Of a DNA stretch of 64,000 bases, positions 45,605 to 57,412 are shown piece after piece. The stretch covers positions 62,001-126,000 of the forward strand of contig RCAB01000069.1 in the NCBI GenBank assembly GCA_003640385.1, read 5' to 3'. The notes beneath the pieces were generated by a model, which did not search any database, was not told the origin of the DNA, and saw nothing but the letters and a program-made list of their open reading frames with translations. The stretch comes from Setaria digitata (Eukaryota; Nematoda; Chromadorea; Rhabditida; Setariidae). How positions within the stretch are numbered: the first letter of the stretch is position 1; the number at the start of each line of letters is the position of its first letter. Position numbers and translations under genes: made by a program.

Positions 45605-47850
45605 TTAGTCATTTTGAATATCGCCGAGAACACCAAGCAACATCCAAAATATGTACACCACATCAGTGAAAACAGTAATCGCTGCGAAGATATATTCCTC
45701 TGGCGAAAGTTCGTATTTCCTTCCCCCCATGATCATCTATAATACTTCATTTATTTGCATAATTCTGGCTTCGTTTGGATATACCGAACTGTTCATTCTC
45801 GTAAAAACTTCAAATGACCGCTTAAACCCCTACCACACATGAATGGTAATCCATTTCAATACGTCACATGTTAACTTAGGCCTTTTATATTGAAAAACTG
45901 GACAAATAGTGGTCACTCGTGACAATATTTTTGACAGATGGTTTACTAGGAATATCGGAAAACTGTATTATTTGTCTCATAATTACTTCAGTCCAGTTTC
46001 TCCAGAGCTTAATTAAGGTTGCTTATGTGAGTCTCTTCCGATTCTATTACAACTGTGTGTTTTTGGCTGATTATAAGGTGGCCAGATAGGCTTGTTTTTG
46101 CTTTTTTCCTTTGTCTCTTATTTGGCAGTGCATAGGAAATAATTCACTTGTATGTCAACGGCTAAATAAGCCATGAATAGCAGGGCAGATACACTAGCAT
46201 AGGCCGTATACAACCACCTTATTTTGAATACCAATGCGGCAATAACTGATACAACACCCAGAACGAATACAATAAATGAGCAAAGGAATAATATGCCAAA
46301 GCAGCTGGAAAATAAATTTCTTTTCACTCACCTCCGCGATATCCCCTACTGTCTTTATGGCATAGCAACTGCCATCTTCTTTGGGATCTTTATCATCTTT
46401 TCTAGATCGAATGAACTCCATTGCGTGGCACTTGCCTAATCGGTAGTAGTTTATGAAATTTTGAAATAATTGAGCAGCCTTTCAAAAAATGAGCAAATCC
46501 TACCTTGTTAAATCATACTTCGTCTGTACAGCAAAAATGATAATGCCAACACAACAAACAGTTGTGATAAGCAAACAAATTAATACTGATATGATATGAT
46601 GGTAACAGCAAATGCACATGGTTAAAACACCTATTGATAAGGTCAGTATTGCAGTACATACCAAATTAATTGGATATAATCTGTTAATAGAATGGATCAT
46701 AGAAATGGGTTTTTCATATCATGGTATTGTTACTGGAGAAAAAGTAGCAAAGGATGACGAAAGTAACAAAGTTCTACTTCTTACATCTAAATTATGGTGC
46801 TATCCGGGGAATCTCTGCAATATTTTGCAACGAACAGATATATTAGTGGGAGACTAATACATGTATAAGCTAAACAAAGGAATACATTAATTGGATACTG
46901 TACCGATCATGAACTAACCAACCTTCGCACTGATTCGAAACACATAATTACAACGTAAACGGTAAAAAATAATATCCAACTCACAATATAGAGTAGGAAA
47001 GAACGTTGCACAAAATAACGAATATCTCGGTGCATGTACGGTATCGACGTGATGAGTGTTGTCACAAACAGCTAGAAGAATCTAATGATCTCGAGCCAAA
47101 CAGCGAAAGTAGTGGGTGAAATTTACGGCTAATTGCTGGCCTTGATTGACTGCCTTTCCTAAAAGGATGCAAATTTAACTAACCATAGTAGCAACTAGTG
47201 CAAACACTTTCCGAATGAAGCCATTTCGTATTGATGTAGAATTAAAAGTGAAATTTGATAAATATTCCTCCTTTCTTCCCATTTCAACATCAATGTCTTC
47301 ATTTGTTCGATAGCTGTTCTCTGAATATTTCACAAAAAATGTTCCCTTTTCCAAAAAATGTGAATAATTTTTTGGAAAAGGTTTGGGAATTACTTTTCAT
47401 ATAATTTTAAATAATAATGGAATGTTGAACTAGTTATTATTTGCTAATAAATCCCACATAATAAAACCCTTCAACCGCTTTTACTGCTGAATAGACCGGT
47501 TGAACATACAATAATAATACAGCACTTAGTCCTGGACTTAAGCCAAATCGATACTTCTTAAACTTTACACTCGAAAATACAATCAAACTAGACGATGAAT
47601 GCGGATAGATGATAAATGACCACAGAAAACCGATAACTTCACTTGTCTACAGATTCACTTTTACAACCCATCTTAATTGACCATATACCACTGATGTTTT
47701 TGGCCAAAAGATCTGATTAAATGATATCTAATTGTAATGACAATAATGAATTTCACCTGCTCCATATCTCGAAAAATTCCACACATAGTTTAAATTATTT
47801 CCATTAGGATCACCTCCCGAATCTTTTACTCTGTCACGTGCTATTGACAT
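45605..47850 (-). CDS. TMBIM/Lifeguard (LFG) family membrane protein, copy A, 6 exons
   Basis: Seven-helix Bax-inhibitor-motif protein of the Lifeguard branch, linked to Ca2+ handling and apoptosis control in ER/Golgi membranes (family knowledge). Exons: 47850-47757, 47320-47184, 47071-46923, 46680-46504, 46304-46148, 45736-45605; phases 1/0/2/2/0; 846 nt, 281 aa. Motifs: IRNGFIRKVFALVATM, CFESVRRLYPINL, VQTKYDLTSCFGI, LLFMAYLAVDIQMIMGGRKY, ELSPEEYIFAAI. The N-terminus (MSIARDRVKDSGGDPNGNN) lacks the Pro/Gly/Tyr-rich repeat region usual in LFG proteins. Intron positions and phases match copy B exactly, so the two arose by duplication. Sequence divergence between copies is large, so the event is old. 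Exon 4 contains one copy of the 120-bp repeat. Confidence 0.9.
46614..46733. repeat. 120-bp duplicated segment, copy in TMBIM gene A
   Basis: Identical to 38577-38696. Covers the first 67 bp of exon 4 (46504-46680) plus 53 bp of the preceding intron. Because intron sequence is included, the duplication occurred at DNA level and not through spliced RNA. Confidence 0.95.
47345..47381. repeat. 15-bp inverted repeat in TMBIM A intron 1
   Basis: CCTTTTCCAAAAAAT (47345-47359) and its exact reverse complement (47367-47381) with a 7-nt loop. It lies about 25 bp upstream, in transcript sense, of the exon 2 acceptor. Confidence 0.85.
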
Positions 47851-50800
47851 TTCTAGCTTGCAAATAATTCGTACTTAAACTTTGTTTCGACCTTGGGTTC
47901 TTACGTCCTTAATATTTTTCTTTCTTTCAGGCATCTTATTCTCCACTATATTAATGAAATTTTCTTTAAACGTTTTTGTGCAAAAATGATGAGGATTTTT
48001 TAAAGGATGAATACAAACAAGCAAAAACAGGCAAACAAAAGTATCCATGCGGATAGAATTTAGGAAAAACACAGCTGAAAAAATCCACATCTGTCAAGAC
48101 ATACCGTGCTAGTAACAATTAATAATTACAGTGAACAACTGAACGCATGGAACTTCCTTGAAGTAATAATGCTATCCACCAGAAATTTGCATTCATCTGT
48201 GTACAACACAAATCTTCCAAATTTATGAATATTAAATTGAACTGAATTTCAACCACTAAAACTCACAGCTACCTATAACACTTCAAGTCAGAGTAAAAAC
48301 TTTTTAATTCGTAGTCTTTATCATGTGTTATAACAACCCATCCATGCATCGGATGCGGATCACCTCCACCATATCAAACTTCCAGTACTTATAAAATCAC
48401 TGTCCTTCATCTCCTTTTCCGCTTTGTCTGACCAGCAAGCACCTCATCATGCTGTTTGTTCCCTTTGTTTAGGCAACCGTAATTCGCGACACTGAATCCA
48501 TCCAACGTTACTGAACATTACCTCGACATCAGTTATTACTACTTTAAATCCTCATACTCTAATGGCACTCTCCACGGCTACTAGCGAATCATGACGAGTG
48601 CTCCGATGATGAATATTCAGCAAAGCACAAACGAGTGAACGCGAAACGCAATTCTGTTTACCACTTGTTAGATAGTTTACTTCCATAATCGCGACTCACA
48701 TTCGTTTCAAACCCTTCTATCGGAGGCAGCAAAGCAAAACACTTCTCGACTCCAAAAATTACAATATAACCAACTTGCAGCGGAAAAAACAAAGTTCTAT
48801 TCCGCATACTCCTCAGTGGCGAGGAATGAGTCCTCAACATGTTTTTTTTTTTTTTAAATTTTCCACAACTAAGGTAGATATCATTTAATTTTAGAAAAGA
48901 AAACTTCATTCACAAAGCCGTTATTTCCATTGTCTTATAATATTAGCAAGTGAAACTACATGAAAACGATACGTTCCCGGACCAAAAATTCAAGAAACTG
49001 CACAAGAAAAGGATTAAAAAAGGGAGAACAAGAACACACAGAACTTTGAAAAGACGAAAATTTAAAAGGTAACAGGAAAAAACGATCATCAGCAATGAGA
49101 GGAGGCAAATAAACACAATACAGAGTAATACAGAACTATGAATCAAAATCTTTCGATAGCGTTCCCACGAATTTCTTGCTATGCCATTTCACAATCAATG
49201 ACTAAAAGTACGCTTTTTCTGCGTCACTCTGCATCGAAATCACAAATTAAGAATAGAAGAAATTTGTCTAATGCACATGAATTGGTCGCTTTCCATTACG
49301 CAATTCATACTGCACTAAGTAATAAAACTGTCCAAGGTCAAACGTAAGTAAAAAGTAATAGACTGATAGAACTGATACCAAAAGAAAACTGAAAAATGTA
49401 TCTGAGTATTATAAAAAAAAAGTAGAAAAAAACGTCCATCGATCGCCCCTGCATTGTGAAACCCTTTGTAGGTGCTGAGATCGCACCCTTGGACGCTCGA
49501 TGAATAGCGCATAATACTGTAACTGTCGTATATTCCGTTACTAGCTGCTGAAATTATCGAATTATATTGATTTCAAAAAGAGGAAAAGATTTTTGCAATT
49601 TTTGCACATGAAATGTTCTTGAAAACTACACAGCACTGAACTGCAAAGAAAAAAAAAAAAAAAAAAACGAATATTATCAATGTGAACTCGTTTTGGAACG
49701 AAGCTATTGCATCACAAAACAGCGGCATAAAATTACTGTATTATGTGAGATGGTGAACTTATGTTTCCAACGCAATTCTCACGAACTCACAACTCAAAGT
49801 GTCGAAAAGTCACAGATACGACTTAGTGCCTTAAAGTGAAAAAAAATTTCTAAAATTTACATATCAGAAGTGAATATATACAAATTTAGCGATGGCAAAA
49901 TGGCTTTTGGAAAAAAAAATATTCTGCAGAAAAAATAATCGGGTCGACGTAATCTGTACAATCCTTATAACAGCTCACTCTGTTCATTTTCATTCCCTGA
50001 AATGAACACCCAACTTGAATTTCAGTGCGAATATGTCTTGTAAATTCCAAAAGCTTAGAAAAAAAAGTTGAGCTGAGCGAAAGCAATATAAGAAACATAC
50101 GATATAATGAATCACAAACAACAAAAACACTACGCACCGGAAAACTTGGTACAAATGTGAATAAAACAGAAAAAACCTTCATACAAATCACAAATGCAAA
50201 ATTTTAAATATTTTTTTATTAAAAAAAGTGTAAACAAGAACTTCAATCATTCGTTTCCTTCAGGATATGTCCCAATACCAACTTTGGGATATTTTTCAAG
50301 TCTCACATGAACTCAATCTTTTTGAAGCAATTCTAACGCGATAATTTAAATATCACTGATAAACAACAAATGTCAGAAACGAGCGAATCGCTTTGTTTAC
50401 AAGATTATGTATCTCGATAACAAAATTCACCATATAAATGACGAGAGAAATTCGCCGACAAAAAGCCTCCGAAAACACGAACTGGCTTTACAGATTTTTT
50501 TTATGGACTACATCTAGACGATAACAATCAGCACACAGGACATTATAACATTTTCAAGACTTGCCACAACAATAACATTCCGATTTTCTATCCTTGTCGC
50601 CATCTTTTGAAAATGTCATCATAGATTTTTTTAGAGGATCAAGACTAGGTTTCATAATCGAATTACCAAAAACAAAAAAAAGCAAATGTTCACCTCTGAT
50701 TCGACAGAGAAAAAAAAAAAAAAAAAAAGGAAGAATTTGAAACAAATAACAGAAGTGTGACACAACTTGCTCACTAAATGAGAAATATTTATCATATAAC

Positions 50801-51093
50801 ATTTATTACTGAATTAATGATCAATATGGTAGCAAAATCTTCCTACACTTTTCTTCGGCAGTTTAAAAACTAGTACCCATGAGTAAAATCTAACGAACAA
50901 AAAAAAAAAAAAAAAATTGACCATGAATTCAACATTCACCAGACAGAACACACTACCATATAAACCACCGTTGGTCATTCATAATGCTGTAAGCTCAAAA
51001 GTAAAAAAGAAAAAGACGACAAAATCTAATTTGCAGAATAGCAATAATTGAACATGCGCATAAGTAACATGCAAATGTATTAACTATAAAAAT
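47851..51093. other. Intergenic between the two TMBIM genes
   Basis: 3.2 kb without a supported gene. It holds several A-runs of 15 or more bases (about 49649, 50710, 50900). Open frames at 48658-48909, 49886-50191 and 50554-50802 (-) and 49138-49347 (+) have no motif or splice partner. Confidence 0.45.
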
Positions 51094-53931
51094 TTACTTG
51101 TTTGAACCGAATAATGCAAGTAAATTCCAGAAGATCAAGATAATATCCAGAAAAACTTGAATTGCTGCGAATATATAATCTTCGGGTGAAATTTCGTACT
51201 TTCGCCCCCCCATTATTTCCTACAATATTTAAAAGTTAAAAAAAGAAAATAGAATATTTAAAACAAATCGAAAATTTTCGACTTTGTGAAGTGGCTAATA
51301 ATCCAGAAAATTATTTGTTTCAACTACCGCTCTTTACCTCAAACGATAAGAAATGCCGAGAATCGGGAAAAAAAAACCCTGAAAAAAACGGATTTTACCG
51401 ATAATGATGAAAAACTAGAATTCATAGTTCCGGTAAGTTTGAGAAACCTACTTGGACATCGACAGCCAAATGAACCATGAAAAGAAGTGCAGCGAGTCCA
51501 GCATAAACAGTGTATAACCATTTAATATGAAATGCAACGGAAGCAATGATCGCAACGATACCAAAACACGTTATAACCAATCCCACGATAAACACCATAG
51601 AATACATGCTGAAATGCTTTGCTTTATAGAATTTCACTTCCACTAAAATCATAAAATCTGCCTCAGGCTGATGTGGATTTACATCTCAAGAAAAAAGAAC
51701 TGTGACATATTTCAGGAAATCAACCCAAACTTCCATGAGATTACGTAATAAATTCCGATGACAAGCACCAGAAAATACCATAACCCAATTCTAAAAACCA
51801 ATATGTGTTACCAGTCACTCAATTTTCTTCATTACGCACTTCAAGCGGTACCATTAATGCATAAGCGATTACTACGATTGCTGAGAAACTACATAAATAT
51901 TTTAGACAAATGCTTATAAATTCTACCAACAACTAAATTTTTCATCAACTTTAAACCTAGAAAGTCAATTAACAAAATTCTCGAAAATTCTAAAAATGTA
52001 AAAGTAAAGTTTGAATTTTGAGGATTTATCGCAAACCTCGTGAGATCATATTTCGTCTGCGATGAAAAAATAATTATCCCAACACAGCAAACGAGTGTAA
52101 TTATCAAGCAAAGTAGTACTGAAATTACTCTGTGATAAGAACAAAGCATCATTGTCATGTATCCCATTGCTAATGTCAAGACACTTAATGCGATCAAATT
52201 ACCCGGAAATGACCTGAAAACTTAATCAAAATATACAAAATACAAAGGAAAAAAATTTTGCATCTGAAATAAACTGTCAACAAAATGAACAAAACCGACT
52301 CAAATTACCAATAAATACTTGCGCTACTTCTCAGCTCCTTTCTAAAAATTAATTTAATTTTACCCAGTGAGAACAAACGTGTGATAAATATAAATTAAAC
52401 ATCAACTGATGCGCAAACAGCTTATTACAAATACACTATTACTTCACTGATACCAGCACCCCTCTCCTTCGAAACATTTATTTCTACGTAACATATGAGA
52501 AAACCAAAACTGAACCTTCGCACACTTTCGCAGCATGTTAATGTTAAAAAGACGACCAAAAAAGTAATAAAACTCATGATGTACAATAATGGGTTAGTTC
52601 GTATAAACATCATCGTATCATGATGAAGAAACGGCATAGCGGTCATCAATGTTACAACCATCAGCTAAAAAGCAACAAAGAATTTTCAATTAGAATCTAG
52701 TTATATGATAAACAAAGCCTTCCTGAGAGTACATTTCATTCAATTATCGATTTAATCATTTCCAGTACCTTAGCACTGTGATAAACTGTATTCTGGGAAC
52801 AATAAATAAAAATGAACTGCCAATATCTTGTACGAAGTAAGAAGTAAAACGTACCATAATGCTAACAAGCGTGAAAACTTTTCGAATAAAAGCTGCCCGG
52901 ACAGATGCTGAATTAAAGCCAAAATCTGACTTAACACCTCCACTTTCAACGTATGTGTCGGCACCAGCGTGATTTGGAGGCGGTGGTATGAATACTAAAG
53001 TCAAATAATTAAGCTTTTCCAGTTTTAGAATAAATTCAACAGAATTTTTATTTTTTGAAATCTCTAACAAGGCTCTGACAATAAACCACCAAACTTCACA
53101 TTCTTGGTTTCCAGTTTTTTCGATTTACTTATTCGAACTTATTGTTGGCTTTTTTTCTTCAAGCAACTGATGGAAAAGCAAAATTAAAAGAAAAAAAAAG
53201 TGTTAAAAAAGAAATAAAATAGAGATGCGCCAAAACAAGAAATGAAAGAAGTCATTTTTTTTTTCTTCGGGAACGCTGTAAACAGATCCAGTTATAAAAA
53301 GGAATAACAGTAGAAATGAATATTACATCCGCCTGCAGCTTTCCGGTAGCAAATTCCTGCACTTCGGAATCACGTGTTTCCGCTAGGTGGACGTTAAAGA
53401 AAGGAAGACAACTATATAATCCAAGAAAGTGTCAGAACAAACGGTGTCAAGCCTCTCCATAATACCCGCATAAAATCGTAGCTAGAGAAAAATGCACCAA
53501 AATGATTCAACTTTGCAAAACTACAGCAGGAAGAAATGAGAAATAGAAAAAGTTGAGTGGGTGGAAATCTTAAAGCAGCACATCCACAATTCCACAATTT
53601 AGCAGAAAATCCGATCTCAGCATTTCAGGAATGCGAATAGATATGCTATATAAATGTTAGTAATGAACAGAGTGCACTGTGGAAAGTACCAAAAAAAGAA
53701 AAAGTGAAATGGAAGGGATGCTAAAATCCAGTGAACAATTCCAAACTTGTCCTAACAAAAATACCTTTCTTCACCACCTACTTTAGCATCAAACGCTTGC
53801 AGTAGAAAAAAATACATACCTTGAGGAATGAAACCAGGAGGAGGTGGACCTTGCTGATATGGATTTCCTCCGTTTTGATAGCCCGGATACTGATAGGGTG
53901 GTTGCCCAGCGTAACCGTACGGTTGTGCCAT
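51094..53931 (-). CDS. TMBIM/Lifeguard (LFG) family membrane protein, copy B, 6 exons
   Basis: Exons: 53931-53820, 52994-52855, 52664-52516, 52213-52037, 51608-51452, 51219-51094; phases 1/0/2/2/0; 861 nt, 286 aa. The N-terminus is the classic cytosolic Pro/Gly/Tyr/Gln-rich LFG region: MAQPYGYAGQPPYQYPGYQN, then PYQQGPPPPGF. Membrane-region motifs: VRAAFIRKVFTLVSIM, LTCCESVRRSFPGNLIALSV, YHRVISVLLCLIITLVCCVG, SQTKYDLTSMYS, LAVDVQEIMGGRKYEISPED and YIFAAIQVFLDIILIFWNLL. The VDVQ...MGGRKYEISPEDYIFAA block is the family signature near the last helix. It is the likely ancestral-type copy; copy A has lost the Pro/Gly-rich start. Both transcribe in the same direction, 3.2 kb apart. Confidence 0.92.
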
Positions 53932-56346
53932 TAGTTTCTTTTGCTGCAGAAGAAAAAATAGAAATTTTTTGAAGTGGGATTAACAACTGCAGACGATGCG
54001 ATGATATAAAACAGAAATGGGAAGAGAGTGCAATCCACCCCAAATATCCGAGTAATGAATGCTTCTATGGAACAGGAAATGTTCAGAAGTTTTGAAAAAG
54101 CAAGACGAAAAACCTTTCCAAGTATATAAATACGAGCGAGTTCATTTATCCTGGTCAATTAAGAAGTACATTTTTAAGGAGACAGAAGAACCACTGATAA
54201 CTTTTACAACAAAGTCTCAACTTCCGATTCTGCAAAGGAACACACAATGTCGACTCGACAGTATACAATCAAGTTCCACATATCAACAAGTTTGACGGTC
54301 CAGTAAGTCGAGAAGGCAGCTAGAGTGATCGTTGTCTCATTATCACTGATCACCCCGACCCCCACGCTGATAAGAGCAAACACTGACTCAATCGCACAAT
54401 CAGTACAGCATACATTAATGTGACACAGTAGGAGCTAAGGGGGGACGGATGCTATTGATCCGTTTTCAGTGAACGGACTGGCGTTCCTCCCTCCCTCTCA
54501 TCGATCTTCGGGAGCTGTGGGAAATCGCGGTTCGCCTGCTTTCTCATCCCTTGGTTCTGAGAACTTCGAGCAGCTCCACATCACCTGTCCGATTTATGAG
54601 GTGAGCATGCTTCTGTACAGTTCCATCTAGTGATCAAGAACATCCAGTCACATCTGACAAATTTATCCTCCCAACCACTGTAAACATCCAAATTACGGAA
54701 GCTTAACAATGTTAAACTTTATCTGCTTCGCTAGGTAAAGCTACACTGCTCGAGCTTAGCATTAATGAGAACTTATAAAGTTCGGCTTTGGTTGGTACGC
54801 AACTTTGAAGACAACCAGTTTGCTAGCAGCCACAGATTTCTAATCACAAAAATTTGACTTTGTATTTAATGATTAAGATGACGAACTCGAAATAATTTAC
54901 TTATCAGAAGGGAGAAGCTCGAATAATTTTAAATTGGTAATTCTCACTAATAGAATTACATTATGACGCAGCAGTGAAAGAGTAGGAATCACAGTTACTG
55001 CATGAAGTGAAGTGTAATTCGAAATGGAATACAACTTATTTACCTGGAAAGATGAAGAGTTGCAGAGAAACACTACATTACATAAAGAAATGAATAATTT
55101 GATCATTTATTGTTCACAAAAGGTACCATTAATTTCACTTGGTGTTTTACCCTTTCAGCCCAAAAAAGGGTTGTATTGAATCAATAAAATCAGCTAAAAT
55201 TACAGCGGTATTCAATTCAGTATTATGAGCTCATCAACTTATGAATTAAAATTCTTATGAATTTTTCTCTTTTCTCCCCACCCAGACAGATACATTAATC
55301 CCTGCCCATAATGTTTCTCCTTATTATGAATTCATTCATCATACAGATATGCATGTTTAATTTCTACTCGTCACATACCAAACCCTCATGCCATTTTTCA
55401 ATTCATTTCAATCAGCAAATCTGCAGGTGATTAAATTGATGGAAGGATTAAACTACATACACAGAAACTCAACATGGCTAGAGAAACGAAATATATTTTG
55501 CGTATCACAGTAAAATCACACATCAATGACTAGTCGGTTATCTGCGACCAGTTTTACTTACAATCAGTCCTCAGTTTTACTTACAACCAGTCCTATGTGA
55601 TGGTTTAATCTCAATCACAATATACTGCCAAGGGAGAGAAATGTTGTTGCTTTCACTTCCATTGCAATAAAGTAAGAAAGTGTCAACACTACTTAGCTTA
55701 ATCCTTCCTTCATTATACTCTGGAAATACATCACAGAGGTGCTATTAAAGGGACTAGATCTGCAGCCTGACATGAACTTTTCCGTGAAAAATTTTCAGGA
55801 AGGAGTTGAATTAATTACGCACAATTTGCAACATCTCAGTCAGGTGTAACCCACTACACCTCACACAACCTGAGCGCATTATAGAATGAGCGCTTTAATG
55901 GACAAAAATGCCATAACCACACTGTTCGTCTATCGAAAGCTTTTCACTTACATGTATGGTAAATACACACACTTGTCAAGTTGCTCTGGGTTGTAAACTT
56001 GAAAGTGTTTTACCCTTCACGAAGGCAGTGAGAGGGAAGTGGTAGTGCTGACTGGAAAAACGCTTCAGCTAGAAAAGATATGATGAAATACGTGGATCAA
56101 TAAAATATAAGTAGCACTGGATGACATAATCAATTAGAAATAAAAGCAAAACACAAACCAACAACTGCCTGCGCTGAACTACTCTCGAGAAAGCCCCAAG
56201 ATTTTGGAGTGACGAAGGGATGTGAAACAGGTTATAGAAGTACTAAGGTTGTGTTACACATTGCTTTCCTCTTCGACGAATGCTCTCGAAGTGAGCGAGC
56301 AGTCAGCATTTGAGCAAGTACTACGTTTCGAGAACAGCAAAACTAG
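53932..56346. other. Intergenic upstream of TMBIM B
   Basis: The part at about 54300-54620 is clearly less AT-rich than its surroundings (G runs, CCTCCCTCCCTC) and may be the promoter or 5' UTR region of TMBIM B. No exon was recognised elsewhere. A short tandem repeat lies at 55549-55594. Confidence 0.4.
55549..55594. repeat. Two tandem 23-bp units
   Basis: CAGTTTTACTTACAAT followed by CAGTCCT at 55549-55571 is repeated directly at 55572-55594 with a single T to C change. Confidence 0.85.
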
Positions 56347-56418
56347 GGGCTGAGCCGGTGATCGAAACCGGGACCTCTCACACCCGAAGCGAGAATCATA
56401 CCACTAGACCACTCAGCC
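56347..56418 (-). tRNA. tRNA-Pro (anticodon CGG)
   Basis: The reverse complement folds as a full cloverleaf. The acceptor stem GGCTGAG pairs with CTCAGCC. The D arm begins GTCTAGTGGTAT. The anticodon stem CTCGC/GTGAG (one G-T pair) holds the loop TTCGGGT with anticodon CGG. The T arm CCGGT/ACCGG has loop TTCGATC. The discriminator is C. The internal A box (TGGTCTAGTGG) and B box (GGTTTCGATCA, one T/A away from the GGTTCGANTCC consensus) are present. No intron. It decodes CCG. Confidence 0.92.
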
Positions 56419-57412
56419 ATTGCGAATCCTCAGCACTTCTTCTGAGGACTGGTATTACAAGCAAATAACAATTACGAAAATTCTGAAGTACTTTAAGGCG
56501 TAGCACAGCAAACTAATCTGTACAGCTAGAAGACATTAAAAAGGAAAATGGGGTCGTTCATTCATTTTCTTTATAACACATTAATGGTCTAAGAATGTAA
56601 AGTACTTTCTGTTGCTTCAGACGATGATTGTCGCAGTTCTTATCACATGCAATGCAGGATATGGTTCTCAACCGTATAATACCATCGGCAATTCACAGAG
56701 TACCAAACTAGAAAACACCGTGGAGGGAAAAAATGAAAAGGAACTTCGCTAGAAGATATCCTCGAAAGGCAGTACGAAAACGAAGTTTTTTTTTATCTCT
56801 TCCAACTGCTTGTATTATAACATTTTTATTCAGTATTCTTAACATTGTATGTATAAATTCCTTTACAATACACCCGTCTTCAATACTAAAACATCCAAAG
56901 ACAATTCAGTGAATACGAATATTACAATCATAGTTTTGCAATATGCAATAAAATTGGTAAATAAGCTATAAACAAGATATTGAGAGAACAATGGCATATG
57001 CAAATGTTGAAATAATACAAAACATAGTTGAGATAAGATGACAGGAAATGCAGAATGGATCAACAACGCAAGAAAATAGAGACAAACGAATCTACAACCT
57101 AATAATAATAGTCCCTTATACTTCACTGTTCCGCTACTTCTTTCCGTATTACTTTTCCCTTTCTTTTCTCCCATATATAGTAATAATTAATAATGTTGCC
57201 TGGCTTGGAAGGTAATTCCCAATATTCTTTCACTCATTATTCTTATGGAGGACTTAATTAGTTTCAAAAAAAGATTAAGTGAACATGACGGAAGATTCCA
57301 AAAAATATAACACTGAATAAAAAGCCTTCATTGGAAATCAAAATATTTAATTTTTATCAGATATTATGTAATTCTTCCTAATAAGATTGAAAAACATCGA
57401 AAATATTTTCTT
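56419..57412. other. Intergenic
   Basis: Between the tRNA and the 3' end of the XMAP215-type gene. A minus-strand frame at 56863-57174 is hydrophobic without family motifs and is probably 3' flanking sequence. Confidence 0.4.

Noticed and set aside
46194..46421. Minus-strand frame starting MEFIRSRKDDKDPKEDG
   Set aside because: It lies in the intron between TMBIM A exons 4 and 5. Direct joining of 46504 to 46304 restores the family motif QTKYDLTSCFG, so it is intronic.
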